This document shows positions 16,055 to 24,900 of a DNA stretch of 64,000 nucleotides, piece by piece (within the stretch, counting starts at the first letter, position 1; each line of letters opens with the position of its first letter). The position numbers were made by a program, and so were the translations under genes. Below the pieces are notes generated by a model. That model ran no database searches and was not told the DNA's origin. It saw only the letters and a list, made by a program, of their open reading frames with translations. Source of the stretch: Trebonia sp963737285 (GTDB lineage Bacteria; Actinomycetota; Actinomycetes; Streptosporangiales; Streptosporangiaceae); contig CAVTRT010000002.1 of the NCBI GenBank assembly GCA_963737285.1, forward strand, positions 1,550,001 to 1,614,000, in the 5' to 3' direction.

Positions 16055-17086
16055 GTGTCTGTTACAGGCGAATCAGCCTTCCTGCCGGGGATCACTCCAC
16101 GGGTCACCCGGTCACGGCGCAACGTGTGGTGGACCGGCATCGTGGCTGCGGTCATCGTGGTCGTGTTCGCGATACTGCCCTACGAGGTGTACGCCGGGAC
16201 GACGGCCATCTTGGACCAGGCGTTCATCATCTTGACCCTGGCATGCATGTGGAACCTCCTCGCCGGGTACGCGGGCCTGGTCTCGGTGGGCCAGCAGGCG
16301 TTCCTCGGCCTCGGCGCGTACTTCGTGCTGATCGCCGCGATGCATGGCGTCTCCCCGTTCCTCGGGGTGCCGCTTGGCGCGCTCGGCGCGGGTGTAGCCG
16401 CCCTGCCGCTGTGGTGGCTGGTCTCCCGGCTGCGCACGGGCTACTTCGCGATCGCCACCTGGGTGCTGGCAACGGCGGTCGGGCTGTTCGTAGAGCAGTT
16501 CCAGTCGATCGGCGGCGGCACCGGCATGCCGGTGCCGGGCCTGGCCTCGTTCGGCTCGACACTGCTGTCTGCCTACACCTACTGGGCAGGACTTGTCGTA
16601 GCGGTACTGGCCCTCGCCGCAACGTACTTCCTGCTGCGCAGCCGGGTGGGCCTGGTCCTCACGGCGATCCGTGATGACGAGACCGCCGCCCGCAGTTCGG
16701 GCGCGAAGGTGGGCCTGACCCGCATGCTCGTCTTCGTGGTCGCGGCAATCGGCTGCGGGGCGGCCGGCGGCGTGCTGGCCATCGAGCAACTCCAGGTCGT
16801 CCCCCAGACATCCGGCGGCGTCTTCAGCGTGCAGTGGACGGCCGAGATGGCGTTCGCGGTCATCATCGGCGGCATCGGCACGATCGAGGGACCGATCATC
16901 GGGACGATCGTCTACATCGTGCTGCAGCAGACGCTGCAGCAGTACAACGTGTGGTACCTGATCATCTTGGGCATCGTCGCGATCGCGATCACCTTGTTCG
17001 CCCGCCGCGGCATCTGGGGCCTCGTGGATGAGCACCTGGGCATCCGGCTGTTCCCCGTGGGCTACTACCTCTGGAACCGCCGCTAG
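16055..17086 (+). CDS. livM: LivM-type ABC permease
   Basis: The product has 343 aa with the GTG start at 16055, preceded by GGAGG; the longer frame overlapping livH is not supported. It has about nine membrane segments, with LAGYAGLVSVGQQAFLGLGA (the LivM hallmark), the loop LTAIRDDETAARSSGAKVG and GGIGTIEGPIIGTIV. It is the second permease of the importer and the last operon gene; a strong terminator follows. Confidence 0.95.
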   Translation: MSVTGESAFLPGITPRVTRSRRNVWWTGIVAAVIVVVFAILPYEVYAGTTAILDQAFIILTLACMWNLLAGYAGLVSVGQQAFLGLGAYFVLIAAMHGVSPFLGVPLGALGAGVAALPLWWLVSRLRTGYFAIATWVLATAVGLFVEQFQSIGGGTGMPVPGLASFGSTLLSAYTYWAGLVVAVLALAATYFLLRSRVGLVLTAIRDDETAARSSGAKVGLTRMLVFVVAAIGCGAAGGVLAIEQLQVVPQTSGGVFSVQWTAEMAFAVIIGGIGTIEGPIIGTIVYIVLQQTLQQYNVWYLIILGIVAIAITLFARRGIWGLVDEHLGIRLFPVGYYLWNRR

Positions 17087-17168
17087 CGCCAGGGCCGGAA
17101 GGCTGCCAGGCAAGCCGCCTAAGCCTCCCGCTACCCAGCGGCCCCTCCCTCTCCCCACGTCTTCCTAC

Positions 17169-17203
17169 GAAAGCCCCGTCGCCCCCCGGGCGGCGGGGCT
17201 TTC
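17169..17203 (+). terminator. intrinsic terminator of the ABC importer operon
   Basis: A 15-bp stem (GAAAGCCCCGTCGCC / GGCGGCGGGGCTTTC, one G-U pair) has a 5-nt loop and lies 82 nt after the livM stop. The AAAG...CTTT base of the stem supplies the short U-tract. Confidence 0.8.
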
Positions 17204-17215
17204 GCCAACTCATCC

Positions 17216-17405
17216 CGACTCGCCGGCGCACCCGAGTCCCATCCACCCCGACTCGCCGGCGCACCCAGCCCCATCCACCCCGACTCGCCGGCGCACCCGA
17301 GCCCCTTTAAGGCGCTTGTCGGCGCTGACGTGCCATAACGTTTCCGACTCGCCGGCGCACCCAGCCCCAGAACGTTCCTGACTCGCTGGCGCACCCGAGC
17401 CCCCC
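17216..17405. repeat. five copies of a ~33-bp GC-rich repeat
   Basis: The core CGACTCGCCGGCGCACCC, followed by (G)AG(C/T)CCC, occurs at 17216, 17249, 17281, 17345 and 17379. The first three are tandem with 33- and 32-bp spacing; the others are separated by unrelated DNA. Copies 4 and 5 are flanked by AACGTT-type sequence. There is no spacer pattern of a CRISPR and no coding sense. Confidence 0.85.
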
Positions 17406-17451
17406 ACCCCGACCCACTGAGGGATGGCACCGGGTGCGGCATCATGGTGGG

Positions 17452-19827
17452 GTGCTGCTGGCTGAGCTTGCCTCGGTGTCGCGGGAGGTGGCCGCGACGA
17501 GCGCACGGCTGGCCAAAGTCCAGGCCATCGCCGCCGTGCTGCGGGCGGCCGACCCAGATGAGGTGCCAGTCGTCGTCGCCTACCTGTCCGGGGAACTGCC
17601 CCAGCGGCAGATCGGGGTCGGCTGGGCAACGCTGCGTGCTGTTCCGCCTCCCGCCGAGGTAGCCACGATGACGGTCGCCGAGGTCGACGCGGCATTGCGC
17701 CAGATCGGCTTGACGACCGGCAAGGGCGCGGCGGCCGAGCGCAAGCGCCTGATCGGGGAGCTCCTGCGCCGGGCGACGGCCGGCGAGCAGTACTTCCTGG
17801 TCCGGCTGCTGGCAGGCGAGCTGCGACAGGGTGCGCTCGACGGGGTGATGACGGACGCGGTCGCGAAGGCGGCTGCGACTGCCGCGGCGCAGGTCCGGCG
17901 GGCCGCCATGCTCAGCGGGTCACTCCCCCGCGCCGCGTGGGCGGCACTCACCGGCGGCACCGAGGCCCTGGCCTCCTTCGGCCTCCAGGTCTTCCAGCCG
18001 CTGAAGCCCATGCTGGCCGCTAGCGAGCCGACGATCGCTGGCGCCCTGTCCAGGACCGGGGGGCAGGCCGCCATCGAGTGGAAGCTCGACGGGATCCGCG
18101 TCCAGGTCCACATTGCAGGCGGGCAGGTGCGCCTGTTCACTCGGACACTTGACGACATCACGTTTCGGCTGCCCGAGGTGGTGGCCGCCGCCCGGGCGCT
18201 GCCAGTCGAATCCGCTGTCTTCGACGGAGAGCTGATCGCGCTGCGGCGCGATGGCAGGCCGCTGCCCTTCCAGCAGACGGCGGCCCGCGCGGCGAGCGAG
18301 GCTGATGCCGCCGCGGTGCCGCTGTCGCTGTTCCTCTTTGACATCCTGCACTCCGGTGGCGTTGACCTCATTGACGCACCGGACGAGGTCAGGCGACAAG
18401 AGCTGGAGCGCGTCGTCATGAACGAAATGGTCATGCCCCGCCTCGTTACCGACGACCCCGCCCAGGCGACGGCGTTCTTCGCCGACGCGGTGGCACGCGG
18501 CCACGAAGGGGTCGTGGTCAAGTCGCTAGCTGCGCCTTACGCTGCGGGACGGCGCGGCGCGGCCTGGATCAAGGTAAAGCCGCGGCACACGCTTGATCTC
18601 GTGGTGCTGGCCGCCGAATGGGGCCACGGGCGGCGCAGGGGCTGGCTGTCCAACCTGCACCTAGCCGCACGCGACCCGGACACTGGCGGCGCGGTGATGC
18701 TCGGCAAGACGTTCAAGGGCCTTACCGACGAACTGCTGACCTGGCAGACGAGCAGGCTGCTTGCGCTGGAGGACCATCGCGACGACTGGACGGTGTACGT
18801 CCGCCCCGAACTGGTCGTGGAAATCGCCTTCGACGGTGTCCAGCGCAGCCACCGCTACCCGGGCGGGGTAGCCCTCCGCTTCGCCCGGGTGCTGCGCTAC
18901 CGGGAAGACAAGCCGGCAAGCGAGGCCGACACGATCGCAGCAGTCCGCGCCCTGGGGGCGAGCGCCGAGTTACTTCTTGCGCTTCGGCTTCTTGCCACCG
19001 AACGCGGCCGGGATGGCGCCGGGGGCCGCGCCGCCACCGGGAACCGGGGGCAGCCCGGCGGGGCCGCCGCGGAAGCCGGGGAAGTCACCGCCGCCTCCCC
19101 CGAGACCGGGGAAGCCACCGCCCTCCGTCGCCTCGCGGAGCATCTCCGAGAGCTCAGCCATCGACTTGGGCGAGGCTGCGGCAGGATCGGGAGCGTCAGC
19201 CGCCCCCTTGGCGCCTGGTGCGCCTCCCGAGGCCGCCAGCGCCGCCTTGCGCGGGTCGCCACCGGGGCGCTTGCGCTTGTTCTTCGCTGCCTTGGCGGCC
19301 TTGGCCGACGGGCGACGGGCGCCCATGCCAGGGGGCATGCCCGGCATATTGCCACCGAGCAGCATCTTCATCTGCCGCTGGCCTTCGAAGAAGTTGCTGA
19401 TGAGCTGGGAGACCTCGCCGACACTGACGCCGGACCCCTTCGCGATCCGCAGCCGGCGCGAGCCGTTGATGACCTTGGGGTTGCGACGCTCCTCGGGGGT
19501 CATCGACCGGACGATGGCCTCCGCCCGGTCGATGTCCCTGTCATTAACCTTGGAGAGCAGTTCCTTGTTACGCCCGGCGCCCGGCATCATGCTCAGCAGG
19601 TTGGTGATTGGCCCCATCTTGCGCAGCATGCTGAGCTGCTCGATGAAGTCCTCGAGGGTGAACCCCTCGCCGGACATCATCCGGCTGGCCATCTCCTCGG
19701 CCTGGGACTGGTCAAACGCCTTCTCCGCCTGCTCGATCAGGCTGAGAACGTCGCCCATGTCCAGGATCCGGGATGCCATCCGGTCCGGGTGGAACAGGTC
19801 GAACTCGGTGAGCTTCTCACCGGTTGA
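17452..19827 (+). CDS. lig: ATP-dependent DNA ligase (no natural stop; tail antisense to ffh)
   Basis: The start is the GTG at 17452 (VLLAELASVSREVAATSARL, the usual N-terminus of actinobacterial ligases); a frame from 17434 is also open. The N-terminal DNA-binding domain spans ~1-180, then the adenylation domain has the nucleophile Lys211 in EWKLDGIRVQ, VFDGELIA, LFLFDIL, EGVVVKS and WIKVKP. The OB domain continues to about residue 503 (REDKPASEADTIAAVRAL). It joins nicks using ATP, in addition to the NAD-dependent LigA. No stop follows; the remaining ~290 codons are antisense to ffh and have no ligase homology. The true end is probably near 18965, with the stop lost by mutation or sequence error. 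Confidence 0.85.
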   Translation: MLLAELASVSREVAATSARLAKVQAIAAVLRAADPDEVPVVVAYLSGELPQRQIGVGWATLRAVPPPAEVATMTVAEVDAALRQIGLTTGKGAAAERKRLIGELLRRATAGEQYFLVRLLAGELRQGALDGVMTDAVAKAAATAAAQVRRAAMLSGSLPRAAWAALTGGTEALASFGLQVFQPLKPMLAASEPTIAGALSRTGGQAAIEWKLDGIRVQVHIAGGQVRLFTRTLDDITFRLPEVVAAARALPVESAVFDGELIALRRDGRPLPFQQTAARAASEADAAAVPLSLFLFDILHSGGVDLIDAPDEVRRQELERVVMNEMVMPRLVTDDPAQATAFFADAVARGHEGVVVKSLAAPYAAGRRGAAWIKVKPRHTLDLVVLAAEWGHGRRRGWLSNLHLAARDPDTGGAVMLGKTFKGLTDELLTWQTSRLLALEDHRDDWTVYVRPELVVEIAFDGVQRSHRYPGGVALRFARVLRYREDKPASEADTIAAVRALGASAELLLALRLLATERGRDGAGGRAATGNRGQPGGAAAEAGEVTAASPETGEATALRRLAEHLRELSHRLGRGCGRIGSVSRPLGAWCASRGRQRRLARVATGALALVLRCLGGLGRRATGAHARGHARHIATEQHLHLPLAFEEVADELGDLADTDAGPLRDPQPARAVDDLGVATLLGGHRPDDGLRPVDVPVINLGEQFLVTPGARHHAQQVGDWPHLAQHAELLDEVLEGEPLAGHHPAGHLLGLGLVKRLLRLLDQAENVAHVQDPGCHPVRVEQVELGELLTG

Positions 19828-20653
19828 CGCGAACATGATCGGCTTGCCGGTCAGCGCGGCGATCGACAACGCGGCACCACCACGGGCGTCGCCGTCGAGC
19901 TTGGTCAGCGCCACCGCGTCGTAGTCGACGCCCTCGAGGAACGCCCGCGCGGTCGCTACGGCGTCCTGGCCGATCATCGCGTCGACGACGAACAGGACTT
20001 CGTCCGGGTTGACCGCATCACGGATGGCCCGCGCCTGGGCCATCATTTCCGCGTCGATGCCCAGGCGGCCGGCGGTGTCGATGATGACCATGTTGTGCTG
20101 GGTACGCTGCGCCTCCTCGATGGAGGCCCGCGCGACCGCGACTGGATCGCCGACGCCACTGCCCGGCTGGGGGGCGAACACTGGCACCCCGGCACGCTGG
20201 CCAAGCACCTGGAGCTGCTCGACCGCGTTCGGCCGCTGCAGGTCACAGGCCACCAGCAGGGGGGTGTTGCCCTGTTCCTTCAGCCAGACCGCGAGCTTGC
20301 CCGCGAGCGTGGTCTTACCGGAACCCTGCAGGCCCGCCAGCATGATGACAGTCGGTGCGACCTTGGCGAACCGCAGCCGCCGTGTCTCGCCGCCGAGGAT
20401 CGTGATCGAGCTCCTCATGCACGATCTTGATGACCTGCTGGGCAGGGTTGAGCGCGGCCGAGACCTCCTCGCCGGTGGCCCGCTCCTTGATCCGCGCGAT
20501 GAACTGCCGAACAACAGGGAGCGCGACGTCCGCCTCAAGCAGCGCGATGCGGATCTCGCGCGCTGTCGCATCAATATCAGCGGCCGATAGCCGCCCCTTG
20601 CCGCGCAGCGAGGAGAAGACCTGAGTCAGCCGGTCGGATAGCGTCTCAAACAC
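18970..20653 (-). pseudogene. ffh: signal recognition particle protein Ffh, apparent frameshift
   Basis: The N domain starts at 20653 (MFETLSDRLTQVFSSLRGKG) and reads correctly to AQQVIKIVHEEL near 20407. The continuation ITILGGETRRLRFAK, the G1 loop GLQGSGKTT, DTAGRL and the TKLDGDARGG motif are in another frame, down to the Met-rich M domain. One extra G in the GAGCTCGATC stretch (~20405) explains it. The C-terminus is Gly/Pro-rich and ends KPKRKK at 18970. Ffh binds signal peptides and 4.5S RNA and works with FtsY at the membrane. It is normally essential, so the frameshift is very probably an artefact. Confidence 0.93.
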
Positions 20654-20712
20654 GCTACCAAGGCTACCGTTTCACGGGGAGTTGACGGGGGCCGTCCCCC
20701 GAGCAACCAAGT

Positions 20713-22951
20713 TCAGGCAGCTGTCAGCGCGGCAAGCACTGTGGCGGCCGTCTGCTTGCGCAGGTCCGGGTCGGTCAGCGGCTCTCCCGCCGAGTCCGTC
20801 ACGTAGAAGACGTCGACGGCCTCGGCGCCTAGCGTCTCCACACGGGCAGCCCTGACGTCCAGGCCACAGTCGCCGAGCGCCCGCCCGACGCGCCACAGCA
20901 GGCCGGGCTCGTCATGCGCGCGGACCTCGACCACCGTCGCGGTCTGTGACGCGTCATCGACCAGTGTCACCTTCGGTGGCGGCGTGACCGCGCCGAGCGG
21001 GCGGGCGTTGCGGGCCCGCCGCTCCAGCCGGTCCTCCACGTCCAGCCGCCCTTCCAGCATCCGGCGCAGGTCGGCCGCGACGAGGTCAGCGTCCGGCGGG
21101 TCTCCGTACTCTGGCACGACGCTGAACACCGTAACGGCCATCTCGCCAATCGATGTCGCGTTGGCTCCGCGCACCACCAGTCGGTGCGAGGCGAGCACGC
21201 CCGCAGCCCGCCACAGCAGCCCAGGGCGGTCTGGTGCCACGACCGTGACCTCGCCTCCCTTGACGATCGCGGCCGGGACTGCGGCCTTGACCAGCGCCAT
21301 CTGATCCCCGCCCAACGGTGCCGGCGCTGGCATGGGATCGCCGTCAAGCACCGCCGACGCCCGCCGCACCAGGTCGGCGACAAGGCCGGCCTTCCAGTCG
21401 TTCCACGCCGCTGGACCGGTTGCCAGCCCGTCTGCCTGCGCCAGCGCGTGCAGCAACTCAAGGAGCAGCTGACTGCCCAGGGTGTCGGCAACCTGCCGCA
21501 CGGTCACGGGGTCATCCAGGTCGCGCCTAGTGGCCACTGACGGCAGCAGCAGGTGGTGCCTGGCCGCCTCGGCGATGATCTGCACGTCCGGCTCCGGCAG
21601 TCCGATGCGGCGGGCCACGTCACGGGCCACCACCTCCCCGGAAACACTGTGGTCACCCGGCCAGCCCTTGCCGATATCGTGCAGCAGGCACGCGAGCAGC
21701 AGCAGGTCGGGGCGGGCCACGTTGCGGGTAAGGGCCGCGGCGTTGGCCGCGCACTCGACCAGGTGCCGGTCAACCGTAAAGCGGTGCAGCGGGTTGCGCT
21801 GTGGCCGGTTCCGCACCCGTTCCCAGTCCGGGATCAGCGGGATGAGCAGCCCTTCCTGGTCCAGCGCCTCCCACACGGGAATCGCGGACTGCCCCGCGCC
21901 AAGCAGCGCGACCAGCGCGTTGCGCGCGTCGTCCGGCCACGGGACAGGTAGCGGCGGGCACTCAGCCAGCCTGGCTAGGCACCGCGGTGCCAGCGGCATT
22001 CCGGCCTGGGCGGCAGCGGCGGCGGCCCGCAGCACGAGCACCGGGTCGTCTGCCGGCTCGCCGCCCGGGCGAGCACGACCTCGCCATCTTGTTCCACCAC
22101 GCCGTCGCAGAGCGGGCGCCTGTCGAGCTTTCCCCGCCGCATGCGGACCCCCAGTGCCCGCCGCCCTCCGGCGCGGTCGGCCTGGCGGAAGGCGTGGTCC
22201 ACGGCGTATGCCACAGTGCGGCCTGCCCCGGCGAGGTGGCGAAGCAGCACGTCCCCGTCGAGCAGGCCAAGGGTACGGGCGACCTCGTCCTGCTCCTCGA
22301 GGACGAGGCGGTCAAGGCGGCGACCGGTGACCTCATGCAGGACGTGCCGGGCGTCCAGGACCTGCTCGTAGGCGGCCCGAACCTTAGGACCCGGAGCCGG
22401 TGCGACCCAGGCCGCCGCGACGGCCTGGATGGCGTGGACGTCCCGCTGGCCACCGCGAGATTCCTTGAGGTCCGGCTCAAGAAGGAAGGCGAGCTCGCCG
22501 TGCAGCCGGGTGCGTTCGGAGTGCATCTCCTTGAGCTCGGCGAGCCGGGTGCGAGCGGCGGCCCGCCAGTCCTCGAGGGCCCCTCGCGCAGCCGTGTCGT
22601 CAACTCGGGATCGCCGGCCACATGCCGGGCGCTTAGCAGCCCGAGCGCGACCTTCAGGTCGCCCCGGGCCACCCGGCGCGCCTGCGGGACGGTACGGACC
22701 GCGTGGTCGAGGCGTGCCCCTGAATCCCACACGGGGTACCAGATCCGGTCGGCGATCTTGGCGATCCCGTCCCGGCCGTCGTGCAGCAGCAGGACATCCA
22801 GGTCGCTGCCTGGCAGCAGTTCCTTTCTTCCGTAGCCACCCACGGCGACAAGAGCGACCCCCGGCTCGGCGCCGAGCATCCCGGCAAGCCAACGATCGGT
22901 CTCTGTTGTCCTTCGGCCTCGGTCGGCCGCGAAAGAGGTCATTACGCTCAC
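20713..22951 (-). pseudogene. glnD: PII uridylyltransferase GlnD, two apparent frameshifts
   Basis: The coding content totals about 746 codons in three frames. The nucleotidyltransferase motif GGYGRKELLPGSDLDVLLLHD lies at 22850-22785. The first shift is near 22580 (LTTRLREG to ALEDWRAAA; one G missing). The middle domain ends LDRRPLCDGVVEQDG, and a second shift near 22062 (LARA to EPADDPVLVLRAA) again lacks a G. The HD domain (LLHDIGKGWPGDHS) and two C-terminal ACT domains (DRPGLLWRAAGVL; DEPGLLWRVGRAL) follow. It uridylylates and deuridylylates PII according to glutamine. It is 75 nt downstream of glnB. Confidence 0.92.
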
Positions 22952-23026
22952 CAGATCCCCCGACTGTCAGCGCATGCCAAACACGACATGCTGGCGGTAC
23001 CGGCCCCCCGGTGCCTAACGCCCAGC

Positions 23027-23365
23027 TCAGATGGCGTCGGTGCCGCGTTCGCCTGTGCGCACCCGGACGACGGTCTCAATCGGGGTGATCCAGACCTTTC
23101 CGTCGCCAATGCGGCCGGTCTGAGATGCCTTGGCGATGACGCCGACAAGATCCTCGGCGTCCTCGTCGTCGCACAGCACCTCGACACGAACCTTGGGAAC
23201 CAGGTCGACCTGGTATTCGGCCCCGCGGTAGACCTCGGTATGCCCGCGCTGGCGCCCGTAGCCACTGGCCTCACTTACGGTCATGCCATGTACGCCAAAG
23301 GCCTGCAGCGCGGCCTTGACGTCATCTAGCTTGAATGGCTTGATGACGGCTGTGACGAGCCTCAT
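23027..23365 (-). CDS. glnB: nitrogen regulatory protein PII
   Basis: The protein has 112 aa from the ATG at 23365 (MRLVTAVIKPFKLDDVK). Tyr51 in the T-loop (TEVYRGAEYQVD) is the modification site, and GDGKVWITPIE is the ATP-binding C-terminal signature. PII reports ATP/ADP, 2-oxoglutarate and glutamine status. In related genomes amtB precedes glnB; here ftsY lies immediately upstream and amtB is absent. glnD follows, so the modifying enzyme is co-transcribed. Confidence 0.96.
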   Translation of the reverse strand: MRLVTAVIKPFKLDDVKAALQAFGVHGMTVSEASGYGRQRGHTEVYRGAEYQVDLVPKVRVEVLCDDEDAEDLVGVIAKASQTGRIGDGKVWITPIETVVRVRTGERGTDAI

Positions 23366-23463
23366 GTCTTCACCCTCTCGATCGCCTGCTCCTGACAATG
23401 CCTTACGGGCGTTTCATTCGTCCAGCCGGAGTGTGTCAGAAATATGAAGCAGGCAACTTCTTT

Positions 23464-23479
23464 GTTACGGTGACGTTTC
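23464..23479 (-). promoter_or_regulatory. possible partial GlnR site upstream of glnB
   Basis: On the minus strand GAAAC-6nt-GTAAC matches the central b-a pair of the GlnR operator (gTnAC-n6-GaAAC repeated). It lies about 100 nt before the glnB start. The outer half-sites do not match well, so the call is tentative. Confidence 0.3.
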
Positions 23480-23556
23480 TGCCACCGCCTGAGGCCCGGC
23501 GCACCGTCAATCTCGCGTGACCGCGTTTGCCCGCACAGCCGCGCTCCGCAGCCCCC

Positions 23557-24735
23557 TCAGCCGATGATCGCGTCCACGAACGTGGCCGGGTCGAACGGAG
23601 CGAGATCGTCAGGTCCCTCGCCGAGGCCGACGAGCTTCACCGGAACACCGAGCTCCTGCTGGACGGCGATCACGATGCCACCCCTCGCGGTACCGTCCAG
23701 CTTGGTAAGGACGATGCCGGACACGTCAACGACCTCCGCGAATACACGTGCCTGGCGCAGGCCGTTCTGTCCGGTGGTGGCATCGAGCACCAGGAGCACC
23801 TCATCCACGCTGGCCTTCTTCTCGATGACGCGCTTGACCTTGCCGAGCTCGTCCATGAGGCCGGTCTTGGTGTGCAGGCGGCCGGCGGTGTCGATGAGCA
23901 CCACATCGACCTCGGCCTCAATTCCCTTGCTGACCGCCTCGAAGGCGACGCTTGCCGGGTCGGCGCCTTCCTTGTCGGAGCGGACCGTCTGCGCGCCGAC
24001 CCGGTCGCCCCACGTCTGCAGTTGCTCGGAGGCCGCCGCGCGGAAGGTGTCAGCCGCCCCGAGCAGCACCGTCTGCCCGTCCCCCACCAGCGCGCGGGCG
24101 AGCTTTCCGCAAGTCGTGGTCTTCCCTGTGCCATTGACGCCAACCATCATCACGATCGCCGGGTGACCCTCATGGCGCTGGGTGCGAACCGCCCGGCTGG
24201 CCGGGGTCTCCACCTGGGCGAGTAGCTCCGCTCGCAGCATCTCCCGGACCTCCTCGATGGTCCGCGTGCCCTCCACCTTCACCTTGGTCCGCAGGTCCTG
24301 CGCGATCTGACGGGCCGGTCCCACCCCGACATCCGCCGTGATGAGGACCTCCTCGATCTCGTCCCAGGTGTCGTCATCGAGACGGTCTCGGGACAGCAGG
24401 CCCAGCAGCACGGACCCGAATCCGCTCTGCGACCTGGCGAGCCTGGCCCGCAGGCGCACCATCCGCCCGGCTGAAGGCGGCGGCTTCTCGACGGCCGGCT
24501 TGGGGGGAGCTTGCGGTGCCGCCTGCTCGGGGACGGTCACCGTCGTCGTCGCGCCAGCGGCTTCACCGGCCTCGCGCACTGTCGTCGGTTCCGGGGCGCC
24601 CTGCGTTATCTCATCGACGGTTTCCTGGGACACCTGGCGTCCGCCGCGCGACCGCACCAGGAAAGTGCTCCCAAGGCCACCGACCAGGAGCACGGCAATC
24701 ACAACGATCAAGATGATGTAATCCATAACAGCCAC
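23557..24735 (-). CDS. ftsY: signal recognition particle receptor FtsY
   Basis: The protein has 392 aa. One N-terminal membrane segment (MDYIILIVVIAVLLVGGL) is followed by a Pro/Ala/Glu linker (~35-90) and the NG domain. G1 is GVNGTGKTTTCGKLA, G3 DTAGRLHTK, G4 TKLDGTARGG and the closing motif GLGEGPDDLAPFD. It docks SRP-ribosome complexes at the membrane. The start is the GTG at 24735; the ATG at 24726 is an alternative. It lies 165 nt below smc. Confidence 0.96.
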   Translation of the reverse strand: MAVMDYIILIVVIAVLLVGGLGSTFLVRSRGGRQVSQETVDEITQGAPEPTTVREAGEAAGATTTVTVPEQAAPQAPPKPAVEKPPPSAGRMVRLRARLARSQSGFGSVLLGLLSRDRLDDDTWDEIEEVLITADVGVGPARQIAQDLRTKVKVEGTRTIEEVREMLRAELLAQVETPASRAVRTQRHEGHPAIVMMVGVNGTGKTTTCGKLARALVGDGQTVLLGAADTFRAAASEQLQTWGDRVGAQTVRSDKEGADPASVAFEAVSKGIEAEVDVVLIDTAGRLHTKTGLMDELGKVKRVIEKKASVDEVLLVLDATTGQNGLRQARVFAEVVDVSGIVLTKLDGTARGGIVIAVQQELGVPVKLVGLGEGPDDLAPFDPATFVDAIIG

Positions 24736-24900
24736 AGTCTCCCAGAACTGAAACAGTGCCGGGACTTGAGAGTGTCCGGCAGCCTCTAGCTTGCCCCATC
24801 ACCGACCCACCACTCAGCTCAACCCGGCTACCCGGGCAATCACCACACCCGTATCGAACTCGGTCGCGCCAATGTCCTGCCGGAACGCGGGAGCGGGCCG

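Noticed and set aside
17216..17405. Possible CRISPR array
   Set aside because: Units follow each other without spacers and copies 4-5 are irregularly placed; no cas gene is near.
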